In this document: positions 34,314-43,769 of the stretch, piece after piece | Layout of the letters: every line of letters starts with the position of its first letter | Numbering within the stretch: position 1 is the stretch's first letter | NCBI GenBank assembly: GCA_014804655.1 | Contig: JAAUZK010000004.1 | Location: 68,450-132,449, forward strand | Reading direction: 5' to 3' | Length of the DNA stretch: 64,000 nt | Origin: Lachnospiraceae bacterium | Lineage (GTDB): Bacteria > Bacillota > Clostridia > Lachnospirales > Lachnospiraceae | Notes under the pieces: generated by a model | Told to the model about the DNA's origin: nothing | Seen by the model: only the letters and a program-made list of their open reading frames with translations | The model's database searches: none | Program-made: the position numbers and the translations under genes

Positions 34314-37300
34314 CTACAACAAGAAATTTTTCCACCACACCAGAGTTTTTGACCCTATCGTATAAGTGATTTTCTTCTCGCCGCCGTAATTACCGATTCC
34401 TCTTATAATCACGGCCGCCTTTCCCTTATTTGTATGATTTGTGTATGTGTCTTCATCAATCACATAATCCACTCCGTATACAAGTTCATCCGTATTGCCG
34501 CTCACGGTGATTTTCAGATCATCCGGTGTCAGTGTAATTGCCCTTCCGTTTCGGTATACCTGCGCCTTTGCACTCACTCTCGCCTTGGCGATATCCGCCT
34601 CTACAATGCGATATATGGCAGAAATCGTGGCATCGGCTTCCGAACCGTCATTTTTCTCACCCGAATAAGCGCCGATCCCTGTTGCCGTGACACGAATCTT
34701 AGTGCCGGCCGCAGGAATATCCTCCGCTTCCACCGGCGCATCGGCTTCCCGGACGATCTCATTCCCGTCAACATCATTCCAGCTCACAGATTCCGCGTAG
34801 GTATAGATCAGATTCCTGTCATAATCCTTGCCCGCCGCCAGTTTGCTGCCGTTGCAGTCTTTCAGCGTCACCGTACTCTTGTATGTGTTCTTTTTGCCCT
34901 TATAGACCATATCTTTAACGGTCATCGTAATTTTCCCGTTTTTCTGATCCATCCGGCCATCCGTAATCGTATAGGTTCCGCTGATCGTGCCTTTAAAATT
35001 ACCCTTTCCGGTTATCGTGATCTTCGGAAGCTTCCTCTCATCGTATTCTGCAGGGTCGATGAGTGTGACTGCATTATTGTTGCTATACTTGACCGTATAA
35101 TCCTTGCCCGCCGTCAACTCATTTCCCTTAAAATACAGGAGCACCGCCGGCTTTGTACCGCCTTTGACATAAGGTGCCGTGATCTCCGAAAGCGTTGCAA
35201 TCTGTTTCAGCCGTTCCGGCTTATCCAGCGTGTAAGGCTCATCCTGTGTATAATATTTCATAGTAATTGCCGGATTCTGCCCACCGTCATCGGAACTGAT
35301 ATTATAAGCCGTTATTTTATACGTCTTCCTAATCTGTCCCGTATACTCATTGATCCCCTTAAAAGTGATGGAAGCCGTGCCGACCTTAGCAGTATTCGCA
35401 TAGACTGTCAAGTAATCACCTGTCAGCCCGTTATCCGTACTCTCAGTCAGAATCTGATCGTTTAATGTCAATGTGTATGCTCCGTAGGGCTGTCTGGCAT
35501 CTTCTTCATCGCCAGTATATTCTCTGTTGGTGATCCCTTCCACTTTTGCCTTTGCAATGGACATACCTGTAATTTTATAATTAATACTCTTGCTGCCCGC
35601 ATAGCCACTGCCCTCGACTGCGGTGATCGTCGCCGTAGCGGTTCCGATCGCAGTATTGTTAGTGTAGCTCACTGTGTAATCCCCTGTCAGACCGCCGTCC
35701 GCACTCTCCACAAGTGTCTGACCTTTGTAAGTCACCTTAAGCTCCGGCTCGATGCCGATTCCCCGCTCCTTATCCACCGACTCATTCCGATAAGTCTGAT
35801 TGGGAATCTTAGCAATGGAAACTTTACTCATCAGCACATCCTGCGTGATGATCTGGCGAATCGTTATCGTTCCTCTGTACCCGCCCTTACCTTTAATCAC
35901 GATGGGATAGGTGCCGGCCGTCTTATATGCGCCTGCATCCGTCAACGGGTAAGTTACCGTATAATCTGTATTTCTGGTCAGCTTCTTTCCGTCGCGATAT
36001 ACCGTCGGTACGCTCTTAATAACTTTGCCGCTGTAGGCAACTGTGATATTATCCGCCGTGATATCCATATCGGTCAGGGCTTTCGGAATAATGTTAAACG
36101 TTACCTGCTGCGTACCGGCATAATTTCCTTTACCTTTGACAGTAATGGTAGGTGCCGCTTTGCCTTCCTGATTGACATTCTTATTATTCTTATAGGACAC
36201 CGTGTAATCTTTATTCAGAACCAGCTCGATCAGATCTCTCTCCCCGTTTTCGTAAATCACACTGTCGTACACCTGAACAGCAGGCTTAATCGCACTGCCG
36301 GTATAGGTCTGATCCCCGATGGGCTGCACATAGAATCCTTTGCCCTGCTCTTCGTAATAGGGATAAAGCACAATGTCCTTGCTGTAGACGGTGGTCGTCT
36401 CGTCAAACCTGCGCCCTGTACCGTTCTCGCCGGTGTACCAGCCGATAAATATACTTTCTACCGGATCATATCCGCCCGCAAGAAGCATCTGCTCTCTCGC
36501 CCGCAGCGTTTCCACAGACAATGTACCGCCGTAGAGCACCCGCTGAGGCTCACCCAGCACGGTCATGCCATTCGTGCCCGGCTTCATAAACGTAACGGTA
36601 CAGTTTTCCACTATGATGGTATGCTCCGCCGTATAACCGCTCTCGCACCCAGACACTCTCGCCATGATCACCGTCGTATTCTTATCCGGATCATTGCCCA
36701 CTGCCGTCACTTTACCGTTCTCTACTGTGGCGACGTCCGGATTAGAGCTGCTCCAGACCACACTTGTATCCGAGGTGGTGTCCTTCGGATAATATTCCGC
36801 GGACAGATTAATACTCTGCCCCGCAAGCAGGGTCGTCCGATCCGCCGGATCTGTCTCCTGTGCGTTTCGATTCGTCAGGGTAATCCCGCAAATCGGTGCG
36901 CTGACATATACTATACAGGAAGCCGTCTGACCTCCAGACCTAGCTGCCTTCGCAACGATCTCTACTTTTCCTGCGCCGACGGCGCTCACGACCGCCTTGG
37001 ATTCATCCGCCGGGTCCGCCTTGACAGTAGCAATCTTCGTGTTTTTGGAAGTCCACGTGATCTTCCGATCCGCCGTCGTGTCCGCCGGATCGAATAATAC
37101 CTGCAACGTTGCCGTCGCCGTATTCTCTGCTATCTCCGCCTGACTTAGCCCTGTAGTATCCTGCACCACCGTATCGGGACGACGCAGGAATATCTCCTCT
37201 TTATCCAGCGTTATTGCCTGCAGGGATATGATTACTTTAACCTTGCAGGACACCTCTACTTCCTGATAAGCTGCCGTGATAACGGCCTCTCCCGCTTTGC

Positions 37301-39341
37301 CAGATTCCTCTCCGCCCGCTATCTTCACCAGACCGTCCTGAACTGTCACAACAGAAGGATCGCTGCTTTTCCACTCCGCTTCGGATGGATTCACTTCAAT
37401 GTCATCCACATACAGCTTTAACTGTCGTCCGCCCTCGCAGTCAGCCGGCTTGCTTCTGTCCAATGTGATACTCGTGCTACTTAGGCGCAGCATCGGGTAA
37501 TACTGATCTTCCGGCATACTTTCAAACACCGGAATCTTGAAAACAAAGGCACTGTTTAACGATCCTGCATTCGCATACATCTTCCTCGTGCTGGAGGACT
37601 CGCTGGAAGGCGCCTGGATATTCTGCATATACTGATGCTCATAGACTCCATACGGGCTGTTCTTATCAACATTAAACTTCTCCAAATATATGGTATCCTG
37701 ATATTTCAGAATATAGTTATTGCCGATCGTAGCCGCACCGCCCTCAAGGGACTTATAGCGTGTATCCCAGCCTTTCTCCTTTGCATACGTCAATCCTTTG
37801 ACAATCTTCTCCGCCGTAGAAGCGCCATTGACGCCCACATTGAAGAAGTTGTAATAACCCTCATATCCCGGGTATGTGCCGGAAATCAGTCCTGAAGTCC
37901 CCTGCCCCTGCTCCTGATATACGCGGGACGCAAGATGGATCGGGCTTAACTTCCTGCCCTTGCCGATCTCATAGAACGCCTGCGCATAAGTACGCCCCTG
38001 CGCATCGTCCGCCAGTTTTCCCTTCATAAACGTCCCGTTTAAAAAAGTCTGCACTGCTTCCTCGGTATGATAGGAGGCGTTAAACGTCAACTGTTCAAAC
38101 TGGAAAATCGAAGTTTCCGTCAGGAAATTACGCGGGTCCATATGATATGCCACTGCCGGCTGCGTCGCATAATACCACCCGCTTTCGCTTGGACACGCTT
38201 CCCCGACCCATCCATTAGAAGAGTTGCTCGTCGTCTTCTGAATCAGGCTCTTAACTCCCATCTCCTTAGAAACCGATGTGTTAAAATCAAGTCCTGTCTT
38301 CATGGGTACGAAAGTCCAGTTCGGATGTTCGCTCTTCAGACTCCTGAGCGCACCTTGATAGGACCCTGGAAACGCATTGATATCCGAAGTGTCCACGGCA
38401 TACGGAAGCATGCCATAGGCTGTCATTCCGTACGCGGTAATGCTATATTCTGGTTTTTCTCCTTCTAAGATCGGACGCAGATATTTCTTTTCCCACGCGA
38501 TCCAATCCTCATCGGAATAGGCCAGATAATAGTTCTGCACATATCCCATGCCCTCTGCACCATTCAGCCAGAACTGCACGAGATACCAGACATCATCCTC
38601 CGTAATCTTTATGCCCTTAATATACAGTGTCTGCCCGATTTCAAGCGTCGCTACGACAGCACTGTCCTTATCCGTGCTACTGCGGGCACCATAGCTGTCC
38701 GTATGATAGAGAAGCGCCATCAGATCTTTCTCTGTAAGCAGCTGATCAAAGGCCACTTCCGCGGATTTGATCAGCACATTCTTTTTTACAGCCGAGTCTT
38801 CTATATCGTTTTCCGAAACGGATGTCAGATCATTCCCGGAGACTGAATCCACGTCGTTCTCCGATACAGAATCGGTGCTATTTCCATCGGTGGATTCATC
38901 CGTACCCTCCCCGTCATCTGCTGTATCCGAGCCATCATTGTAATTCGGATCGTCCTTGTCTGTTTCTCCGCTGTCACCCGAATCGCCGTTGCTGTCATTT
39001 GGATCGGTATCGCCTGCATTCTCACTACCAGCCGTGGCCTCCGCATCACTCCCTTGACCAGAGTCATCCGCGTCCCCGATATCATCCGTCTGACCTGCCT
39101 CGACACTGGCTTCATCATGATCGGCACCCTCGTTATTATCTGTATAACCTTGGCCTGTGCTGCCACTCGATTCGCCCACGCCTTCTTCGGTCAAAGCTGC
39201 CATATCATTCTGTGTCGCTTCTATCCCCACGCCCGTCTCTTTAGCCAACGCATTAAGTGGTGTACTTCCCAAGCACAGTGCGAGGCATAAGATTATGGCA
39301 ATCCATCTGTATATCATCTCGTGAGCTCTGTGAATTCTCAT
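34314..39341 (-). CDS. Giant secreted glucosaminidase (GH73) with Big and MBG repeats
   Basis: 1675 residues from the ATG at 39341 (GGGAGAG upstream). Signal peptide 1-33. Acidic linker 50-185 ending in SVSENDVDSVSGND repeats. SH3-like domain about 225-275 (YIKGIKITEDDVWYLVQFW). GH73-type endo-beta-N-acetylglucosaminidase about 325-610: HPNWTFVPMKTGLDF, MDPRNFLTETSIFQFEQ, and probable catalytic Glu in ASRVYQEQGQG (about 477). Big2 repeats about 615-900, an InlB-type segment (IFIGWYTGENGTGRRF), then MBG/YDG-type repeats (KGKGNYAGT and similar) to the end. No cell-wall anchor. Likely cleaves peptidoglycan glycan strands in surface growth or separation. Confidence 0.92.
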   Translation of the reverse strand: MRIHRAHEMIYRWIAIILCLALCLGSTPLNALAKETGVGIEATQNDMAALTEEGVGESSGSTGQGYTDNNEGADHDEASVEAGQTDDIGDADDSGQGSDAEATAGSENAGDTDPNDSNGDSGDSGETDKDDPNYNDGSDTADDGEGTDESTDGNSTDSVSENDVDSVSGNDLTSVSENDIEDSAVKKNVLIKSAEVAFDQLLTEKDLMALLYHTDSYGARSSTDKDSAVVATLEIGQTLYIKGIKITEDDVWYLVQFWLNGAEGMGYVQNYYLAYSDEDWIAWEKKYLRPILEGEKPEYSITAYGMTAYGMLPYAVDTSDINAFPGSYQGALRSLKSEHPNWTFVPMKTGLDFNTSVSKEMGVKSLIQKTTSNSSNGWVGEACPSESGWYYATQPAVAYHMDPRNFLTETSIFQFEQLTFNASYHTEEAVQTFLNGTFMKGKLADDAQGRTYAQAFYEIGKGRKLSPIHLASRVYQEQGQGTSGLISGTYPGYEGYYNFFNVGVNGASTAEKIVKGLTYAKEKGWDTRYKSLEGGAATIGNNYILKYQDTIYLEKFNVDKNSPYGVYEHQYMQNIQAPSSESSSTRKMYANAGSLNSAFVFKIPVFESMPEDQYYPMLRLSSTSITLDRSKPADCEGGRQLKLYVDDIEVNPSEAEWKSSDPSVVTVQDGLVKIAGGEESGKAGEAVITAAYQEVEVSCKVKVIISLQAITLDKEEIFLRRPDTVVQDTTGLSQAEIAENTATATLQVLFDPADTTADRKITWTSKNTKIATVKADPADESKAVVSAVGAGKVEIVAKAARSGGQTASCIVYVSAPICGITLTNRNAQETDPADRTTLLAGQSINLSAEYYPKDTTSDTSVVWSSSNPDVATVENGKVTAVGNDPDKNTTVIMARVSGCESGYTAEHTIIVENCTVTFMKPGTNGMTVLGEPQRVLYGGTLSVETLRAREQMLLAGGYDPVESIFIGWYTGENGTGRRFDETTTVYSKDIVLYPYYEEQGKGFYVQPIGDQTYTGSAIKPAVQVYDSVIYENGERDLIELVLNKDYTVSYKNNKNVNQEGKAAPTITVKGKGNYAGTQQVTFNIIPKALTDMDITADNITVAYSGKVIKSVPTVYRDGKKLTRNTDYTVTYPLTDAGAYKTAGTYPIVIKGKGGYRGTITIRQIITQDVLMSKVSIAKIPNQTYRNESVDKERGIGIEPELKVTYKGQTLVESADGGLTGDYTVSYTNNTAIGTATATITAVEGSGYAGSKSINYKITGMSIAKAKVEGITNREYTGDEEDARQPYGAYTLTLNDQILTESTDNGLTGDYLTVYANTAKVGTASITFKGINEYTGQIRKTYKITAYNISSDDGGQNPAITMKYYTQDEPYTLDKPERLKQIATLSEITAPYVKGGTKPAVLLYFKGNELTAGKDYTVKYSNNNAVTLIDPAEYDERKLPKITITGKGNFKGTISGTYTITDGRMDQKNGKITMTVKDMVYKGKKNTYKSTVTLKDCNGSKLAAGKDYDRNLIYTYAESVSWNDVDGNEIVREADAPVEAEDIPAAGTKIRVTATGIGAYSGEKNDGSEADATISAIYRIVEADIAKARVSAKAQVYRNGRAITLTPDDLKITVSGNTDELVYGVDYVIDEDTYTNHTNKGKAAVIIRGIGNYGGEKKITYTIGSKTLVWWKNFLL
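38787..39164 (-). repeat. Low-complexity acidic linker repeats in the glucosaminidase gene
   Basis: Codons for Asp, Gly, Ser, Asn and Glu dominate (DSNGDSGDSGETDKDD and similar), followed by three SVSEND/SVSGND/SVSEND units. Encodes a flexible spacer between signal peptide and SH3 domain. A parallel linker is present in the LRR protein. Confidence 0.65.
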
Positions 39342-39408
39342 GATAAATCTCTCCCTTTTATATCCGTGTAAGGTTATAATCGTTATTATGCTATGTCTAC
39401 TGTTTTTT

Positions 39409-39437
39409 ATCATAGCACATTTTTATGAGCTTTCCAA
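39409..39437 (-). promoter_or_regulatory. Promoter for the giant glucosaminidase gene
   Basis: Minus strand TTGGAA, 17 bases, TATGAT, about 70 bases before the ATG at 39341. The rest of the 236-base gap from 39342 to 39577 is AT-rich and holds only this promoter and the terminator at 39521. Confidence 0.65.
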
Positions 39438-39520
39438 TGTCATGTTATGTAAATCTATTTTTTATAAAAACAGAAAATTAACTTCACACGCTCTCGAAAC
39501 ATATTTTTTCACAGAATAGT

Positions 39521-39543
39521 AAAACGCCGGAATTTTCCGACGT
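39521..39543 (-). terminator. Terminator after the 31-residue gene
   Basis: ACGTCGGA/TCCGGCGT stem (8 bp, one G-U) with an AAAT loop, followed on the minus strand by four T. It ends the 39.7-64 kb cluster transcript. Confidence 0.6.
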
Positions 39544-39577
39544 CTTCCTTATACTTTATAATAATCCGAATCAAGCC

Positions 39578-39673
39578 CTATATCCCGAATTCTCCGCCAT
39601 GTAAGATACTGCTTAACTGCGTAAATTGATTCATATCACTCAACTCCCGCAGCAGTTCTTTCATATCTGACAT
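39578..39673 (-). CDS. Small protein, 31 residues
   Basis: ATG at 39673 preceded by TGAGGTTTGA, a plausible ribosome binding site. The peptide reads MSDMKELLRELSDMNQF then TQLSSILHGGEFGI, a short amphipathic helix with a small tail. It lies 50 bases after the DUF6056-like gene and is followed by a terminator 35 bases later, so it is the last translated unit of the large glycan cluster. No family recognised. It may also be a chance reading frame. Confidence 0.45.
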   Translation of the reverse strand: MSDMKELLRELSDMNQFTQLSSILHGGEFGI

Positions 39674-39723
39674 TCAAACCTCAATAATCAACTCAACTTT
39701 CCATACGGATAGTTTCAGCATAT

Positions 39724-41226
39724 TCATTTAAGCACCACATGTGTCCCGTAAGCAACCCGGCACGCCACCTTATCGTATCTGCTTTGATTATTAATGGCAT
39801 CCAGATCATAAAACCGTGGATCCAGACCCTTCGGATAGGCAGGAACTTCAATCTCTTCCATCCCCACTTTCCTTGCAATCCGAATATTTTCGCGCCACTC
39901 ATCCGCAACTTGATGAACTGCCGACATATCTGTATAATTGCTTGCAGCCAAAAGGATTACCATCGCTACGCCTAGTCCTGCCAACACATTCTGTACTCTT
40001 TCAATCTTCCCTTTCCCCATGATAGTACGATCCGCCACAAGCCTCCATAGCTCGAGAAAAAACTTAGTAATACCGATAATTAACATTACATTCGCCGCAA
40101 GCATACCATAACTAACCACCCGTGCAACCAGTCCCCATGTTATTGCAGACATTATAAATCCCATAAACCAATCCAAATTATTTACAAGTATCGCCAGAAT
40201 ATCCTTCACCGATAAAATCTTCTTTCTCAACAGCACTGCAAAGAGAACAATAAGAACCGGCAATACAACAACCGGAACAATCCAAATCTTATAACCCACA
40301 AAAGCATGGATATAGATACTGTTGAGCAGCCTCTTGGCCAACGGCACCGTGCGAAGCGCAGATTCATGACTTTGCTGTGCGCGGTTAAAGTTACCCGGGG
40401 CAAAGAAACAGATACAGAATCCGACAATATAACCGATATACATAAATAAATAGCGGACAGATATCTTGCGATAATTTTTCAGCCAGAATCTGGTTAACTG
40501 CGTCAACAAAACCGCCCCAAAGATTACTCCGTAAGCTTCGTGAGAAAGCCCTGCCAAAAACCCAAGCAAATTAATTCCTATAATAGTCTTGGTTTCTGGC
40601 AGATCAGAGGACTTCATATATACTCGGTGAATTGCTGTATAAAATAATAAATACAAAATCACTGATATCACATATATATTGATAAAAGTATACATTACCA
40701 ATCTCGTCATGTAGGCATACGAATAGCTGGGAATGTAGAAGAGTAATATCCCTGTCAGCAAAATAACTGCCGGTACTTTCATGCTGTCCTTAATACTGCC
40801 ACAAATAATCCTCACCACTAACAATAACATTACAAGCTGTAGCAGCATAATATAAAGGCTGAGCATCGTCCAATTCATTCCATCCGGAAGAGAAAAAATC
40901 ATTCGGATCAGCGGAATAACAAGTTTAGTTATAACCCTTCCGTTCCACGTAAAATACGATTCGACGAGTTTAACCCACGTTGTATGCAGTGAATAATCCA
41001 GATTTAGTTCACATTCTCCCTCTACAATACGGTCGTCCAGATAATCGCTATCCGGATTATTTGATACCAGACCGTTCACATCATCCCCGTAAAGCGGCAT
41101 ATCATAGCGTAGCAAAAAAAGGAACAACGCCAACACCGCAACTATAAACACACTGCACAGATTCCGATATAAACATCCGCCCTTCATTACCTGCACGTTC
41201 TCATGTCTCACTCCATCACCTTGCAT
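39724..41226 (-). CDS. DUF6056-like polytopic membrane protein
   Basis: 500 residues; AAGGAG ten bases before the ATG. About twelve membrane segments. Motifs: PLYGDDVNGLVS in the first outer loop (acidic pair), YFTWNGRVITKL (W-x-G-R), GLSHEAYG and CFFAPGNFNRAQQ, matching DUF6056 proteins, thought to be GT-C-like glycosyltransferases using lipid-linked sugars. It lies 18 bases after rfbG and so belongs to the dideoxysugar cluster; transferring or presenting the dideoxysugar is possible but not shown. Confidence 0.78.
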   Translation of the reverse strand: MQGDGVRHENVQVMKGGCLYRNLCSVFIVAVLALFLFLLRYDMPLYGDDVNGLVSNNPDSDYLDDRIVEGECELNLDYSLHTTWVKLVESYFTWNGRVITKLVIPLIRMIFSLPDGMNWTMLSLYIMLLQLVMLLLVVRIICGSIKDSMKVPAVILLTGILLFYIPSYSYAYMTRLVMYTFINIYVISVILYLLFYTAIHRVYMKSSDLPETKTIIGINLLGFLAGLSHEAYGVIFGAVLLTQLTRFWLKNYRKISVRYLFMYIGYIVGFCICFFAPGNFNRAQQSHESALRTVPLAKRLLNSIYIHAFVGYKIWIVPVVVLPVLIVLFAVLLRKKILSVKDILAILVNNLDWFMGFIMSAITWGLVARVVSYGMLAANVMLIIGITKFFLELWRLVADRTIMGKGKIERVQNVLAGLGVAMVILLAASNYTDMSAVHQVADEWRENIRIARKVGMEEIEVPAYPKGLDPRFYDLDAINNQSRYDKVACRVAYGTHVVLK

Positions 41227-41244
41227 CTGCGCATATCTCCTTCC

Positions 41245-42366
41245 TTAATGCAACGAATTGTTTGTTTCTGACAAGAATTCCTTCACCTGACTTTCCATTA
41301 CTCGTCCGACATCCTCACCCTTGCTATATGCAATCGCCCACGCTACAATCTTCTCCATCGCCTGCTCTACATCCCATACAGGGCTCCAGCCGAATGTCCC
41401 TTTTAACTTAGAACAGTCCAGCTTCAAAAAATTAGCCTCATGGGGCCCGCCATCGTATTCGTTCTTCCAGGTGACCTGTTTACCTGTCGCCTGATTCCAT
41501 TTCTCGCAAAACAACGTAACAAGTTCACCTGTCTCATAGCAGTCAGTTTCATTCGGCCCAACATTATAACATCCACTATAATCAGGATTCTCGTACTGCC
41601 TTGCCGCCAGCATCAGATACACCGCGACCGGTTCCAACACATGCTGATAAGGTCTGGTAGAATAAGGGTTTCTGACAATAATCTGCCTGTTCTCCAAAAC
41701 TGCTCTTACACAGTCCGGAATGATTCTATCGGGTGCAAAGTCACCCCCACCAATCACATTGCCTGCACGTGCGGTAGAAATCGCCGCCGGGCGAGATGTC
41801 GGCTCCTTATCATACTCTTGCGGTTGAAAATAAGAATTCCTATAACTGCTTGTCACCAACTCCGAACAGGATTTTGAATTGGAATATGGATCATAACCGT
41901 TCAATTCTTCATTCTCCCGATATCCCCATTCCCATTCTTTATTAAGGTACACCTTGTCAGTTGTAACATTCACAAAAGAGCGTACATCAGGATGCGTGCG
42001 AACGCACTCCAATACATTGACCGTCCCCATCACATTCACCTCATATGTGTAAACAGGGCTGCGATATGATTCCCGCACAATCGGCTGTGCTGCCATATGA
42101 ATGACCACCTCCGGCCTCACCTTGTCAAACACGCTCTGCAAATGCTCCAGATCCCTCACGTCTCCCATAATGGAATTAATCTTCTGTTCAACACCGCTCA
42201 GACTAAAAACGTTCGGGTTCGTAGGCGGCTCCAATGCATACCCTGTCACTTGTGCTCCTGCATGTACTAATACTATACACATCCATGTCCCTTTAAATCC
42301 TGTATGTCCTGTGATCAGTACTCTTTTTCCTTTAAAAAAATCCAATCCAAAGTCAAACTGTGTCAT
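41245..42366 (-). CDS. rfbG: CDP-glucose 4,6-dehydratase
   Basis: 373 residues, usual length. Extended SDR with RVLITGHTGFKGTWMCIVL (the H-T-G-F-K-G form typical of this enzyme), IHMAAQPIVRESYRSPVYT, NVTTDKVYLNKEW and YDPYSNSKSCSE (active site Tyr and Lys), then RAGNVIGGGDFAPDRIIPD. Converts CDP-glucose to CDP-4-keto-6-deoxyglucose in the cytoplasm. It follows rfbH and rfbF in the order F-H-G, giving the standard first steps of 3,6-dideoxyhexose synthesis. Confidence 0.96.
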   Translation of the reverse strand: MTQFDFGLDFFKGKRVLITGHTGFKGTWMCIVLVHAGAQVTGYALEPPTNPNVFSLSGVEQKINSIMGDVRDLEHLQSVFDKVRPEVVIHMAAQPIVRESYRSPVYTYEVNVMGTVNVLECVRTHPDVRSFVNVTTDKVYLNKEWEWGYRENEELNGYDPYSNSKSCSELVTSSYRNSYFQPQEYDKEPTSRPAAISTARAGNVIGGGDFAPDRIIPDCVRAVLENRQIIVRNPYSTRPYQHVLEPVAVYLMLAARQYENPDYSGCYNVGPNETDCYETGELVTLFCEKWNQATGKQVTWKNEYDGGPHEANFLKLDCSKLKGTFGWSPVWDVEQAMEKIVAWAIAYSKGEDVGRVMESQVKEFLSETNNSLH

Positions 42367-42400
42367 AGTCCTACTCTTTCCACAATCACTGTCCTAGTCT

Positions 42401-43759
42401 TTATAACTGCATGACCGCACTAATCAGCGTCTTCGCCATATAGTCGATCATCTCGTCCGTCATGCCCGGATAAACACCGATCCAGAACGTATCCTCCATA
42501 ATGCGGTCCGTGTTCGTCAGCTCACCCACGATCCGATACCCCTCGCCTTTTGCTCTCATTTCATCGAAACACGGGTGTTTCGTCAGATTACCTGCAAAAA
42601 GCATTCTGGTCTGGATACCGTGAGTCTCCATATACGGTACGACCTTACCACGGCTTACACCTTCTTTGCAAGTAACCATAAATCCGAACCAGCTTGGATT
42701 AGAGTCCTCACAGGCTTCCGGCAGAATCAGCTTATCCGTAATGTGCTCTGTCTCATCCGCCGCCAGAAGCGCCGCCTTTAACCTGTCGAAGTTATACCGT
42801 CTTCTCTCTACGAAAGAAGGGAATTTCTCTAGCTGTGCACAGCCGATCGCCGCCTGCATGTCCGTAGCTTTCAGATTATATCCGAAGTGAGAATACACAT
42901 ATTTATGGTCATAGCCAAGCGGCAGTTCACCATACTGCCTGTCAAAACGGTGTCCACACAGATTGTCCCTTCCAGACGGGCAGACGCAGTCACGCCCCCA
43001 GTCTCTGAAAGAACGAATGCACTTATGAAGCAACGGGTTATCCGTATATACTGCACCGCCCTCACCCATTGTCATATGATGCGGCGGATAGAAGCTGGAA
43101 GTCCCGATATCACCGACCGTACCTGTCAGTTTCGTTGTCCCGTTTATTGTATATTCCGAACCGAGGGCATCACAGTTGTCCTCCACCAGCCAGAGGTTAT
43201 GTTTCTTGCAAAATGTACTGACTGCTTTCAAGTCAAACGGATTCCCAAGCGTATGTGCGATCATAACCGCTTTGGTCTTCTCCGACAACGCCTCATCTAA
43301 CATCGTCACGTCAATATTATACTGCGGGATAGTTACATCCACGAACACCGGCACTGCGCCGTACTGAATCATAGGCGCCACCGTTGTGGGAAATCCTGCC
43401 GCTACGGTGATAATCTCATCCCCACGCTTAATTGCCCGCTCTCCCAGAAACGGCGAAGTCAACGCCATAAATGCAAGAAGGTTTGCCGATGAACCGGAAT
43501 TCACGAGAGAACAGTATTTCACCCCCAGATACTCCGCCATCTTCTTTTCAAATTCATCCGTATACCGCCCTGCCGTCAACCAGAATTCCAGCGCGCTGTC
43601 TACCAGATTGACCATCTCTGCACTGTCGTAGACTCTGGACGCATAGGGAATCCGCTGCCCTTCCTCATATGGTTTCTTCACATTGTGATAAGTGTCACAA
43701 TAGTCCTTCACCAAATTTAATATTTCTTCTTTTGCCTGTTGTTCTGTTTTCTGATTCAT
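42401..43759 (-). CDS. rfbH: CDP-4-keto-6-deoxyglucose 3-dehydratase (E1)
   Basis: 452 residues. PMP-dependent aminotransferase fold, but the usual PLP-binding Lys is a His in SSFYPPHHMTMGEGG (about residue 220), the hallmark of the E1 dehydratase. Cysteines in RDCVCPSGRDNLCGHRFD supply the [2Fe-2S] cluster. SLVNSGSSANLLAF and DNCDALGSEY are also typical. Removes the C3 hydroxyl from CDP-4-keto-6-deoxyglucose with an electron-donating reductase (E3), which is not encoded in this window. AAGGAG before the ATG; ten bases after rfbF. Confidence 0.96.
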   Translation of the reverse strand: MNQKTEQQAKEEILNLVKDYCDTYHNVKKPYEEGQRIPYASRVYDSAEMVNLVDSALEFWLTAGRYTDEFEKKMAEYLGVKYCSLVNSGSSANLLAFMALTSPFLGERAIKRGDEIITVAAGFPTTVAPMIQYGAVPVFVDVTIPQYNIDVTMLDEALSEKTKAVMIAHTLGNPFDLKAVSTFCKKHNLWLVEDNCDALGSEYTINGTTKLTGTVGDIGTSSFYPPHHMTMGEGGAVYTDNPLLHKCIRSFRDWGRDCVCPSGRDNLCGHRFDRQYGELPLGYDHKYVYSHFGYNLKATDMQAAIGCAQLEKFPSFVERRRYNFDRLKAALLAADETEHITDKLILPEACEDSNPSWFGFMVTCKEGVSRGKVVPYMETHGIQTRMLFAGNLTKHPCFDEMRAKGEGYRIVGELTNTDRIMEDTFWIGVYPGMTDEMIDYMAKTLISAVMQL

Positions 43760-43769
43760 GTTTTTCTCC

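Noticed and set aside
38822-39244. Plus-strand open frame rich in His, Arg, Pro and Ser opposite the glucosaminidase linker
   Set aside because: Same cause as the frame opposite the LRR linker: complement of acidic repeats, no start signal.
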